DNA of 64,000 nt from assembly GCF_021869535.1 (NCBI RefSeq), contig NW_026262679.1:79047143-79111142 (forward strand), written 5' to 3'. Positions 1 to 11,600 of the stretch are shown here, one piece after another (within the stretch, counting starts at the first letter, position 1; each line of letters begins with the position of its first letter). The position numbers and the translations under genes were made by a program. The notes beneath the pieces are model-generated. The model did no database searches. It was not told the origin of the DNA and was given only the letters and a program-made list of their open reading frames with translations. This DNA comes from Mytilus californianus (lineage: Eukaryota; Mollusca; Bivalvia; Mytilida; Mytilidae).

Positions 1-585
1 TGAGTACTACCAACCAAATTGTTCAGTGCTGTTATCTACAAATTGGAAAATGGGTATGATCGCCAATGAAACAACTATCCACCAGAGTTCAAATGACATA
101 GATGTAAATTTCGGTTTGAGAAAAAATAGATAATGTTCAAACAAAATGCATTAACAAATAAATGGAAGATGGAAACACTCGTGCTTTTCTTGTCTTAAAT
201 CAGATATACTTTACCAGCATCCAAAATCTGAGCATCAGTGATTTGTATCACTATAACGTCAATTAACTAAAGATGCTGAAAATTTCTTATACAGTTGTAG
301 CATTGTAATATACGCTAAAGAGTCGTATTAGCGCCACATCACATTTTCTTAATTCTTTTGCGTTATTTTCAACTATTTGGCAATTTCGCAAACTTTGCAC
401 AATTTCGAAAATTTGGTGTTTTTTGACAAAGTTTTGCATTATTTTTTATATTGGACTTAATAGTAAATGATCTTCTATTGGTTTTTATTCTATTTTTTAA
501 ATCTAGATCTAGATATGAAAAAGGGTGAGGATTGAGATAACAAAATACTAGATTAACCCCCGCCTTATTTTCAAATAAGAATAAC

Positions 586-740
586 GAAATGTGGAATGAT
601 TGCCAATGACACAACTATCCACCAGAAACGAAATGACGTGAATTTTAGCGTACGGCCTTCAACAATGAGCAAAAACCCATATAGCAAGAAATAAAAGACC
701 AAGAAATGGAAATGTAAAACAATTCACATGAGAAAAAATA
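586..740 (+). repeat. Dispersed repeat M1, partial copy
   Basis: ATGATTGCCAATGACACAAC, then CCACCAGAAACGAAATGAC and CGGCCTTCAACAATGAGC. M1 is the commonest repeat in the window; a shorter relic lies at 43-112. Confidence 0.6.
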
Positions 741-1059
741 ATGTCGGAACGATAAACAATACTTTCTTTTATTTGTTTTGTATATAGTTTGATCTCCTTT
801 TTAGAAAATTAAGATGTCGATTTGAATTTGATAATATTTTCATGATCTACTAGTATATGATTTTGAATTGATATGCCTGAATAATTTGTAGCTGTTTCTG
901 TTTGAAGTATATAACCATGAAGGATGTAGTCATTGTTATTTCAAATGCACATTTGTATTCTTAAAGATTGATGGCATACAATAATTAACAAAAATGAATA
1001 CGGTACAAATTAAATAAAATACACAAACTTCATCATAATTATTTTGATGATTTAAGTGG

Positions 1060-1480
1060 TGTTTCTATCGATGATGCTATCATCAGCAAATAGTCTAATA
1101 TATTTTAGGAAAATTGTTTTATGAGAAATAAAATGGGACCGAGAACAGTGCCTTGTTGCACTCTCAGATTGTTCTCCTACTAGCATAACTGTCTATGTAC
1201 GGTTATGTTAGAAGTCATCTTGATAATATATAGAAAGAAATAATTAATAAGCCATTGTCTCTGTCGTAGTATTTCGATTTGTAAACTAGTCGTTCCCGAG
1301 GGACTTTGTCAAAAGCTTTGGCAATGTCCTTCACAATAACATCTGCTATTCAGTTTGTATGTTGTAATTTTTCCTTTGCAAGGTCTGAAAGTGTCTTGTT
1401 CTTGTATCAAAGATATTAATGAGTGTCTCACGAGCGCTTCATTAAAAGTCATGTTGGAAATTGTACAATATGTTTGTTGG
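1060..1480 (-). pseudogene. Degraded LINE reverse transcriptase fragment
   Basis: Minus-strand translation across frame changes shows DIAKAFDKVPRERLVYKSKY (about 1290-1345), QQGTVLGPILF (about 1125-1160) and RLFADD (1079-1096, catalytic F/YADD box). These are the palm motifs of CR1/L2-like non-LTR retrotransposons in the expected order. Several frameshifts and stops mean it is dead, and only the RT core remains. Confidence 0.75.
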
Positions 1481-1930
1481 TGATGTTCCTTTAAAAGTGT
1501 TCCATTATTTGTACAACGTATACATGTTAGAGAAATGGGTGTATAATTTATGGCATTGTGTTTATCTCCTTATTTTAGGACAGACCGTTGCATGTTTCCA
1601 GTCTATTGGTATTTTGTATGTCTAATTGATAATTTTTGCAGGCTGATATTTGGACTGAGATGGTCTTTTATTTAGATCTAGTATCTAACTATTTCGGGAT
1701 AATGTTTTTAGAATTAACTTTTAAACATAAGACATGAGCACTTTCCTGAAAAGTTTCGGTGGCGGGTTTTTCAATGTTATACACCTACGTGTTTGTTCTT
1801 TTGCTAAACAGTACGAGACGGGAACAGTTAAAAAGTTAGAAACACTTTTTATTTAGGAATGTCTACCGAAGAGTTTTAGCGCCACTCATTTTTCCCCTAT
1901 CTCGCAAAGATTAACGTTATAACGCAAATT

Positions 1931-1990
1931 TTTGCGTTATCTCGCAAAGGCTTGTGTTAAATCGCAAATGTTTGCGTTATCTCGCAAAGG
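1931..1990 (+). repeat. 40-bp-period repeat of TTTGCGTTATCTCGCAAAGG
   Basis: Exact 20-bp copies at 1931-1950 and 1971-1990, with CTCGCAAAGA and AACGCAAATT variants before them (1900-1930). Each unit is itself partly palindromic (TTTGCG...CGCAAA). Confidence 0.7.
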
Positions 1991-2159
1991 TTTGTATTAA
2001 AACAGAACGGAAAAATAGGAAGAAATATCAAAAAGAAAAGTCGGTTATACGCTTCCGTAAATGTCATCATTCTTTGTGAATACCTCTTTTTTATCTGTAA
2101 GTGTAAATTTTTGACCTCAAATCTAAAAATAGTTTAAACTTTGTTATATTTTATGTAAG

Positions 2160-2265
2160 ATGTTGTATGATTGCCAATGAGACAATTTTCTTCTAAAGAC
2201 CAAATGACTTAGATGTAAGCAACTGTAAAGCGCCGTACGGCCTTCAACAATGAGTAAAATTCAGA
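2160..2265 (+). repeat. Dispersed repeat M1, partial copy
   Basis: GTATGATTGCCAATGAGACA and CCGTACGGCCTTCAACAATG in the M1 order. Confidence 0.6.
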
Positions 2266-2615
2266 TTATTTTTTTTTCTCTTTCGAAGCGGACGTATACG
2301 GCACACACATTCTAAAAACAGCCATTTTAATTTTTTAAAGCATAACCGCTATTAGAAGTATTTTGTGAATTAAAGTTAACAAGTGCAACTGTGTGGCATT
2401 ATCACATATATCACGGGAATATATGTACCCCCGAATGTTAAGTCAGGTAAGGTCAAATTCTTCTTATTTTCATTATATTCTACCCTTTGCTGAAACTTGA
2501 AGTTTTGTTATACTGATTTCCGATAATGTAGCTACTATTTCTTTAAGGCTGATTATGATTCTAAATTGGCTTACTCTCTATCTTCAAATCGTTAGAATCG
2601 GACAGTGTGGTACCT

Positions 2616-3269
2616 GTTCAAAGCGGCGTTTTACGTTTCCGCATTTTGGCACTACGTTTCCGCATTAAAATTCCTACGTTTCCGCATTTTTATAGTACTC
2701 TTTTCCGCATTATTTTTACATTGATTTTGTTAAAGGTTATATACGTTTCCGCATTTTATTTTTAATGTATGCCTCTTCCGTTTGCCATGAAAACCTGTTG
2801 CCTCCCCCGCTCACCAACGAGGAGCAGGACTTCGAGCAGGATAAGTCTTTATGATCAAAATGAAACTATCAACTTAAAACACTAGGTCAATCTCGGCATA
2901 TGTTTCCTTCTTTCCCTGTAAAGTGACATGACCACATTTTTCAAATCTTTACGATCCAACAGGCTCTCCTCCATTTTTTGCAGTTCCCCTCTAATTATTA
3001 ATTTAATTATCTGAAGGAATTATATTATCATAATAAAATACAAATTAAGAAAACTTGAATACTATATAATAAAATAAAGTCTTACATATCACTTTTACCA
3101 TTTTTTACAGGTGAAGTACAGGTAAAAATGCGGAAAGGTGGTAACTATTTATTTCGGAAAAGTAATGCACAAAAATGCGGAAACGTGAAACTGGATTTTT
3201 GCTAAAAATGCGGAAACGTGAAACTGGATTTTTGCTAAAAATGCGGAAACGTAATACGCTCGTTCAAAG
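2616..3269. mobile_element. Non-autonomous DNA element with 8-bp TSD and ACGTTTCCGCATTTT clusters
   Basis: Target duplication GTTCAAAG at 2616-2623 and 3262-3269. Inverted ends start CGGCGTTTTACGTTTCCGCA (2624) and, read from the other end at 3261, GAGCGTATTACGTTTCCGCA. The motif ACGTTTCCGCATTTT is repeated 4-5 times at the left end and, in reverse, 3-4 times at the right end. Length 638 bp, no coding frame. An 8-bp duplication is typical of hAT-like and some other cut-and-paste elements; the superfamily is not certain. Confidence 0.75.
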
Positions 3270-4093
3270 AAGCATGTGAATAGTTCAACCCTCTTAAAAA
3301 AACATGTATCCTTCAACTATTCATTTGACGTTTTCGTAAAACAAAATGATGTCATATTTAAGCTTGAACAACACTGTATTTCGAAATAAACTATTGTTTT
3401 CACAGAGAAATTCGTGTAAATAAAGCGGATAAATTGGACGTCTAATAGTTTTTTACTGTACGGGGAGTAGATAATTTTTGCTTTTCATCGCTCTGGGGTA
3501 ACCTCTATCTGGCGGTGATGCTTCACAGCGAGTACATATATCCTTTTTTTAAAAGATATCATCGAAAACAAAGCAAACAACACCCACAAAATGTAAATTT
3601 TTATCTCAAGCGTCGTTTAAGATCAAGCAGATGTTTCAAGTTTAATTGCTAAAGTACCCTATATTTCCAGGAAATCAGAAAATATTTGTATTGAAAGTGA
3701 AATATAAAGCGAAAAAAGAGCTTCATAATATAAAGCATAGACATGTTAAAGGAATTTGAAGTATGCACATATCAGAAAGAGTACTCGAATTTGCATTTCA
3801 AATTTAACAGTATATTTATGCACGTCAAGTCGAATAGTCATCTATCTCTTCTTCGTTTTGTTTTTTTTTTTGTTTTTTTAATTATGTTTGACTTGAATTG
3901 TTCCTTTTAATTCGTCTCATCTTATGTAACTACTTCATATATTTGTCACGCACGAATAAACCTCCTCTCTTATTAAACCTGGATATTGGATTCATATATA
4001 ATTTCTAGCAATTTGAAGTGACTTCATTCGGTGATTTTAACGAATTTCGTCCTTCATTTTGATCGAAACGTCCTTATGTAACATAAAACAGGT

Positions 4094-4400
4094 ACTCCGG
4101 AATATTCCGGAGTGGACGGAAATTTTAATAATGGACATGGTAAGTGACAAACTCAGTACAGTGATCGTTTTCGTTCCGGAACTTGTTTCCTTTACTCCAT
4201 CAATTAGTGTAGAGGGTAGTATGCGGATCGGAGCTGTAACTGCCGGGGAGTTTGGATAAGTGACTCCGGAATATTCCAGAGTGGTCGGAGTCCGGATCCA
4301 ATGTTACTCCGGATTCCGGATGAATATTCCGATGTGAGGGAACCGGGATTCAGGCCGACTCCGGAATGTTCCGGAGTGGTCCAGATATTCCGGAGTGAGG
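4094..4400. repeat. Array of 20-bp CCGGAATATTCCGG palindromes
   Basis: ACTCCGGAATATTCCGGAGT at 4094-4113 is a perfect palindrome. One-mismatch copies are at 4263-4282 and 4358-4377, with partial copies near 4310 and 4385. The stretch is clearly richer in G+C than its surroundings. The frames 4059-4540 read through the array are not gene-like. Confidence 0.75.
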
Positions 4401-4565
4401 GAACGGTGATCCAGTGGGAGAGAATCGGGATTCAGCGGGAGGGAGGATCCCCCAAAAATATGTCTTCAAAAAGTTTATACATAAGCAAAGCATGCATATT
4501 AAAATTGATATTCCAGTTAAAAATATCTCATAAGTTTTGAAATTAAAAGTAACTTTAAAAAGAAG

Positions 4566-4800
4566 ATGATGTGGTATGATTGCTAATGAGACAACACTCC
4601 ACCAGAGACCAATGTCGTAGAAGTTTTAAACTACTATAGGTCACCGTATGGCCTTCAACAATGAGCAAAACATAAACCGCATAGTAAGCTATAAAAGGCC
4701 CCGAAATCACAAATGTAAAACAATTCAAACAAGAAAACTAACGGCCTCATTTACATGTAAAAAACAATAAACGAAAAACAAATATGATATACAGCAACAA
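4566..4800 (+). repeat. Dispersed repeat M1 copy
   Basis: ATGTGGTATGATTGCTAATG, GACAACACTCCACCAGAGACC, GGCCTTCAACAATGAGCAAA, CTATAAAAGGCCCCGAAATC and ACAATTCAAACAAGAAAACT in order. Confidence 0.65.
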
Positions 4801-5499
4801 ACGATAACGTATGTGCTTAGTTTCCATCTTTCGGATATTTCATGTATCTAAAATAAGTCTTCATTTTTGACGTCTCGAAGATTGAAGATATGTCTACACG
4901 GAAGTTACATACTTTTGAAGAATGTACAAATGGATGAATATTAACTGAAATACTGCATATTACATCTTTCCATTCAATTACGTCATAAACAAATTGTCAT
5001 TATTGAAAGTCAATGCATACATAATACATGTAAAGTTGTCAAGTCGACCTAATAAAATACGTATTACATATGACATGTATGAGGTAGCTAAAAAGTAGTA
5101 TGATGTTGTCTTTCTGCAGCTTTTAACAGTATTAAAATCTCATTAACGTCATTTTTACAAGTCTTCAAAAATGTGTTTTAAGAATGTGTTTTGTTTATTT
5201 TAAGAGGATATACATGTAAACCAAAGACATAACATTCATTAGACAGTGGATCTGTGCCTAGATGGAAATGAAATATTTTGTTTCCATGAAGGGAAAACTG
5301 CATTCTTAAAATATAACAATATGGCGTTCTGTATTTGTTTAGTGGACAAAATTGCCAATGTGTAACGTATATTTTGAAAATTGTTGAAAATCTATCAAAA
5401 GTCATGGGTCTCTAACCATTTGGTAAGAACATAATTATCCTCGTTGTTGACATGCTGCTGGATAGATTGTTTAGTTGGCATTGGAGAACATGATTTAGT

Positions 5500-5975
5500 C
5501 ATAAGTTGTTGTTTGCTTTGAATTAGCTTTCAGTAACTGCGAGTATCTTTTATACCAGTGCTTTGTGTCTATTGTTTTTATGTTAGTTGTTTTTGTGCGT
5601 TTTACCGATCTTTTGAGGTAAGCCAATTGCAACGGGTTTTTACAGTTTCTTCTTATCTTTGTGCTGTCCCAGGTAAGTGGACGGTTGAGCGCTCACAAAT
5701 AGTTTTAACCTCGCCACATTCTTTTGGTGTGTGACCCAAATCAGGAGCCTGTAGTTCAGTGGTTGTGTTGGTTCATATCTGTCATTTTTGTTTTTCGTAA
5801 ATTGTTTTGTTATAGATTAGGCCGTTAGTTTTCTAGTTTTAATTGTTTCACATTTTCCATGTCGGGTATTGGTTTTTCTCATTTATCACCGTACAGTGAC
5901 CTATAATTGCTTATATCCACTTATTTGAACTCTAATGGATAGTTGTCTCATTGGCAATCATACCACATATCTTTT
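5500..5975 (-). repeat. Dispersed repeat M1, long reverse copy
   Basis: The reverse strand starts with the GGTATGATTGCCAATGAGAC end at 5970 and extends past the GGCTCCTG / GAGCGCTCAACCGTCC region near 5690 to about 5500. It shows that M1 is at least 450 bp long. The same long form occurs at 52920-53245 (reverse) and 55440-55800 (forward). Confidence 0.6.
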
Positions 5976-6652
5976 ATTTTTTAATATGGTGTACGGTATA
6001 GATATCTGCTCATTGTTAAAAGTGTCGGACCACCAAGTCAAAACCCCTAAATAATCAACCAAATTTTTCAATTTTCACAGCTTTCTAAATATTTTACTTT
6101 AAGTTTAACTTCATAGAAACCACGTATATTCTGAAGTGTACATGTATCACCATGCCAAGTTCGGAACTCAACTACTAATAAAAATATCCCCTAGTTTTCT
6201 GGAAATCTTAAATAAGTATACCATGGAGCGCATTAATCCTCAATTTTTAATGCAAAATCAAGGACAAGTAAATTTTGGCTCAAAATGGTCACATATATTT
6301 CTCTTTCATCAAAAGTTTCATTTCTGCAAATTTGTTTGTTAGTTTAAGTAAACAATGACATCAAAAGCACTATTTTTCGTCAAGGAAGGGCTACTTTTAC
6401 ATATGTTCTTAAACTGAAGTGGGTGAATTGGTAGTCTGACACCTAAACGCAGCATAGTGACATGTATATTTCTTTTTATCCTGCAATTGACATTTTCTAA
6501 AATGCAGGTGTACAGATAACACGAAGCGATATACGTGTATATAAAGTCTCCTGATATCCTTCTCCCGTTGCGAGCGAACGGGTTTAATTTGGTGGTCCTC
6601 ATCGCAGTCCGTCGTTAAGTCAAATCGATTTAATCCAAAAACAAATAACGTT

Positions 6653-6677
6653 TAATAATAATAATAATAATAATAAT
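6653..6677 (+). repeat. (AAT)n microsatellite
   Basis: Eight ATA/TAA units upstream of gene A. Confidence 0.9.
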
Positions 6678-7639
6678 ACATTTTCAACAATGTAGAAATA
6701 TTGTTTATACATCCGTGTTTTTTGTCGTTGGTTGATAGTTATCGTATTGGCTTTCATACCACAGAATGTAACTTACTATTTATAATATTGCATGTAGCAT
6801 ACAATTCACCTTTCACGATATCAACATCTTATTACAGACACACCATTGACATACATATCTAATGTTTCAACAAAGAAGTTTTTTTCACCAAAAGTGCATT
6901 CATCATTACTCAGATCTTGCTTATGTTTTTTAAGGTCAAGGTTCAAATATGGCCTTGCATTTCACCTTTATCATGAAATATCATAAAGGCCATAATTTGG
7001 TTCTTCAATGGATATTCCTAGGCTTCAAAGTCAGCACACTATTGATATATTGTTTTTCGAACCATAGAGCTTGAGGAAACCCTTAGCCGCAACTTATGAT
7101 CTAAAATGTTCTGCATCCAAAAGATGCCAATGATGATATTGAATCCCAAAACAAAAAATCGAAATTAGGGGTGGCGGCCAAGGTAAATTATGCTAAAAAC
7201 ATTTAAGAATTATTTATATGTAGAATTTGTAGTATTTTGGCCTGATTAAAGAAAAAACAGCAAGATCTTAAAGCCAATTCTAACACTTCGTGAACACTAC
7301 TCCTTTCAGAGAGATTTTGTTAAGCACAGACCGATTTTAAAGATTTAAAAAAAGGTTTTGTCCATTGAAAAGTAAGATTTTCGTCTATCGTGACCAAAAA
7401 TTTGATCTGAAAATATATTCGTCACTGACTTGTTTATTGATAACTTTTTCATGGTGTACCATTTATTGCGAGACATATATTCCCTTTCTTTGAATTCTGA
7501 TTATTTCTAAAAATGGTGAAAATGAATTGATTCACACAAATAAGGTTGTATTCCGACGTTAAGCGGGTACAGACAAATATAAGAATGAAATCAATAAAAT
7601 TCAAAAGGAGTGAGACCAAGCGTTACGGCCCAGTGAGCA

Positions 7640-8010
7640 TCTTATTACTCTTGTTATTGGTTTTGAACTAACTTTCAGTAACTTCGTGTAATCGGTATTT
7701 TGTGTATTTTGTCGTTTTGTTAGTTTATTTTTGTGCCAATCTGATGATTCAAGCAATTTCAAACGTTTTTTTAGGTTATTCTTTTATTATACACCACTTC
7801 CCAGGTTAGGGTAGATTGAGCGTCCATAAATAGATATAAGAAGATGTGGTATGAGTGCAAATGAGACAACTCTCCATCCAAGTCAAAATTTATAAAAGTA
7901 AACCATGTTTAACCCCGCCATATTCTTAATCAGTCTGTTCCAAGTCAGGGGCATATAATTCAGTGGTAGTCGTTGGTTTGTATAATTTTCGTTTACGTTT
8001 GATTTTTAAA
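7640..8010 (-). repeat. M1-type repeat, reverse, interrupted by an M1 fragment in forward orientation
   Basis: 7640-7830 and 7895-8010 match the outer half of the long reverse M1 copy at 5500-5800. Between them, 7840-7892 (AAGAAGATGTGGTATGAGTG, AAATGAGACAACTCTCCATC) is the opposite end of M1 in forward orientation. Confidence 0.5.
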
Positions 8011-8431
8011 AAAATGATCAGCTGACCCGATTGGAGTTATACAATAGTTTTTACTTTACATATTGTTTTCAATTCTTATAAAATTCCCACTATTCATATT
8101 ATAGTGCGCTATTGTTTCCTCATAACCACTGCTTGACTGAGATGTCTCATGACATTGTTAGTTTTTGGACATTTGTCTTCACCTACTGTAGAAGATAATC
8201 CTACTAGTAACTTGACACCAATAAAAACTGCCAAGGTTTCTATTATAACAAGTACAAAACAATTTATTGTTACATGTTCATCATTGGTGACATGTAATGA
8301 GAAGAAAAAAAATATCATAAGACAAATCCGTAATTGCACTAGTACTACTTCAAAGTAGGTCTTCATGCAAATCTTTAATAATTTGATGGGCGTATTTATA
8401 TGTACGTAATATTTTTTAGACAGTATATATC

Positions 8432-8690
8432 ATGTTAACAAGCAAAGAGGTGACTTTAGTATTTGAGAAAAGTGTCACTTATTATGATATACATTTGAAC
8501 ATGGAGGTATCTACAATTGATAATAGCTTAGATCAAAACAGACGGAACTTGGAAATAAATCCTGCTACAGATGTAGACAACATTCTGAAAACGCTTGGAA
8601 GTTTTGGTAGATACCAAAAAATTCAGTTAATTTTGATATGTTTCTTTGTATTGGAAGACAGTTTTCATTTAATTTCATCCGTTTATATAG
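8432..8690 (+). CDS. Gene A exon 1
   Basis: Encodes residues 1-86: a polar N-terminal extension, then the SLC22 N-terminal motif TDVDNILKTLGSFGRYQKIQ (as in gene B exon 1) and TM1. It ends G|GTAAGT in phase 1. The stretch before the shared motif has no counterpart in gene B, so a downstream start at 8501 is possible. Confidence 0.82.
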
Positions 8691-11600
8691 GTAAGTTATC
8701 ACATAGATTCTGTAAGATATATCACTCATATATAGTGAATGCCTTGGCTTATGAAAATACTTATAATGTCTTCCTTTCCACATCTTTACAGAATGAAAAT
8801 ACATCCATAACTGACAAGCATAGTATGCCCTTTTCACAAGAAAATAATTTCTAAAGATGTTCTATCCCAGGAATAGATTACATTAGCTGTAATTGGCAAA
8901 CCCTTTTGGAATGTTGGGTCATCAATGTTTTTCAACTTTTGATTTTATTTGGCCTTTTAACTTTTTTTTATTCTAGCGTGATTCTAGCGTCACTAATAAG
9001 TCTTTTGTAGAAGAAACGCGCGTCTGGCGTACACAATTGAAGCCTGGCATCTATGATGAGTTTATCATCATATTAAGAATTAGTCGGTTCTTAAAAGAGA
9101 GTTTCTATGTTTATTTTTCAACGCACTTTTTTTTACTAATTACCATAGTATCTGCTCCGCTCATTATAAAATCTCTAATATTGTTTATGAAATAGTTTCT
9201 CGTGTTTATTCTACTTTGTCATTCCATGCAAGGTCAATATACGATTTATCTATGCCGTCAAAACTTTTCATTTCAACCTTGCTTTGCTTCGTCAATTAGT
9301 CGGACGAACTTCTCAATGATGCTTGTAATTTCCTTTTTATTTATAGATAATTTTATTTTGGATGTAACACGTCTTCTGATTGGCTGAAAGTTTGTTGTCT
9401 ATCAGCTCATAGACGTAATTTTGTCATGTGACCGTGACGTCATCAACGTTTTTTTCATGATTTACTCCTTAAAAATGGAATTTCGAATTAAATTATAAGG
9501 AATAACTGTAATATTTTTTCTGTCTATTCGAAATAACCTTAAAAATGTGGCGCACACTTTTAAATAACCCACTACGCGGGTTATTCGGTGTGCACCACAT
9601 TTTTGATGTTATTTCTTCATAGATATTTTTGTTAAAAAACTATATGTTTACATACATAAATTTCCGTTTGAATGATGTGAAATAATAATAGGGTCATTGA
9701 CTTCGTTTTAATGGTATACATCATTCAAAGTGGTGTTCTAGGTAAAAAAAAAACCCACATAACGTCGAATTAATCGTAATGTCATCGCATTTGTAAGCTC
9801 ATTTACTGTCCCTTGACCTTAAATGTGTCTTAAAATCGTCAAATCTTAGAATTTTTATCTTAAAAAGTTGTATATGTTGTTGGTACATAAATTTCCATTT
9901 TAATGATGTAAAATAAAAAAGGGTGACCTAGTTCGTTTTTAGTGTATGCATCATTCAAAGTGGTGTTATATGTGAAAAAATACTAAACAAAACGTTGAAT
10001 TAAGCTTCACGTCATCGAATTGTAAGGGCATTTCCAGAAATAAATGTAGGGGTGGGGTGGGGGGTGGGGTTTGGGGAAGGAAAGCACTTTTTATTTAACC
10101 TCGCCATACATAAAATGTTTGATTGATTATTTCATATATGTGTTAAGGCTATCCGCCTAAAATTACCACCCATAAAATTTTGATAAAAGTGCCTTCGACT
10201 CCCCCATTCAATTAATTCTGGAAAAGCCCTAAGCCGTAAAATGTCTTTTTTACGTTTTTCACTCCAAAATGGGGAACGGATTGGTTTTTTTCATTAAGTT
10301 TCCTACAATCCTCATTGTCAGTTTCCATGGGTAAGTCAAGATAAGAAGTAAACCTAAATGTCACAGGCACTTGTCTATGAAAAAAATATCTATATACTTT
10401 TTTTTAATACAAAATGTTATATTAACGTATATAAGTAATTTGTTTTCAGAGGAAAGTGCCTGTGCTAAATGTGTCAGATGTATTCTTAATTTCAAATGCA
10501 ATTGGAAAGAGATGATCAATATAGTCACAAAAAAGTAATTATTCAGTAAAAGGACATTATCTTATTTGAGGAATTTGAAGTTAAATGATAAACCTTGAAC
10601 ACGTCCACAATGTGTTGTCAAAAAATCGAATTAATCATCTTGACGCTGTAAACAAAATAATAAAAGTTTTGTTCTGTTGATACATCGATAATTTAATTGT
10701 ATTTTAAATAACATTTAGACTTGAACATATTTGGATGTAACCTTAACCTTTGACCTTGACGCTGATTACAAATGTAAGGACGTAACATTCAAACACTTCA
10801 AGGTGCATCTGTCATCTGTCTTTGATAAAAGTTATGTTATAACCTGAAATCTTTATAATACTCTCGAAGGCGGTGTCAGTTTATATTTAATCGTTTATTC
10901 CATACGTATGTTCATTCGTATTGTACGTTCGTTCCTCATTAGTCAAATGCGTTTGTTTAAATATACTTTTTCAATTATTTGGTCTTTTGGAAAATGTTGT
11001 TTGTGCGTTGTTTTCAATTTAGACTTATTTATATATAATTATATACATATATAACGAAAAGACATCTTGTATATGAAATTTCTTCTTCACAATTTCAATT
11101 TAACTCTGAGCGAATCTTTATCACCCAATTGCATCAAGAACCTGGACGATTTTAGGAGATTCACATAACAAAACACGGACCAAGCCATGCAGGTACAAAT
11201 AGAACACAGGGAAATTAGTAGATGCCCTTTATTCACAGCGTCTCTAGAACTATTTACAGCGTCTCTAGAACTATTTACAGCGTCTCTAGAACTATTTTGA
11301 TGAGAGATAATTTCTAAAAGGAAACTTCAAAAACTATATGTTTTTCCATCGATCATTCTTATACATTTACAGTTTCGAACACATTATTGACAATAAATCA
11401 AAGGCTAAATTTAGTACTTTTAACCTTAACCCTAACCTCAAATGAAAAGTTACTATGCCCTATGAATTTTTGTCTGTATACATTTGATGATATATTTCAG
11501 CTTATCGACCCTTTTACCAGTGTCAAGACATCAACTCTACCAAATACTTACAAGACCGTAATATCAGTCAATCATCTACCATAGACATATCATACGGAAA

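Larger units (their letters stand above)
1..8431. other. Intergenic region upstream of gene A
   Basis: Contains the LINE relic, the DNA element, the palindrome array and M1 copies listed separately. In 3270-4090, 4810-5490 and 5980-7640 I see only AT-rich unique-looking sequence with no exon-like frame. No TATA box or other core promoter could be assigned with confidence before ATG 8432. Confidence 0.6.
8691..11500 (+). other. Gene A intron 1 (2.8 kb)
   Basis: Holds the M2 repeat, the 9530-9615 palindrome, the G-quadruplex motif and the 21-bp tandem repeat. Segments 9640-9720 and 9880-9965 resemble each other (ACATAAATTTCC...TGATGT, CATCATTCAAAGTGGTGTT), an internal duplication. No exon was found. 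Confidence 0.6.

Noticed and set aside
8149..8358. Possible upstream exon of gene A (69-codon frame)
   Set aside because: No donor of suitable phase, no similarity to gene B, and overlaps an antisense frame of equal length; likely chance.
9371..9383. GATTGG as a CCAAT-box promoter
   Set aside because: It is inside an intron and recurs with the palindrome family, so it is better explained as part of a repeat.
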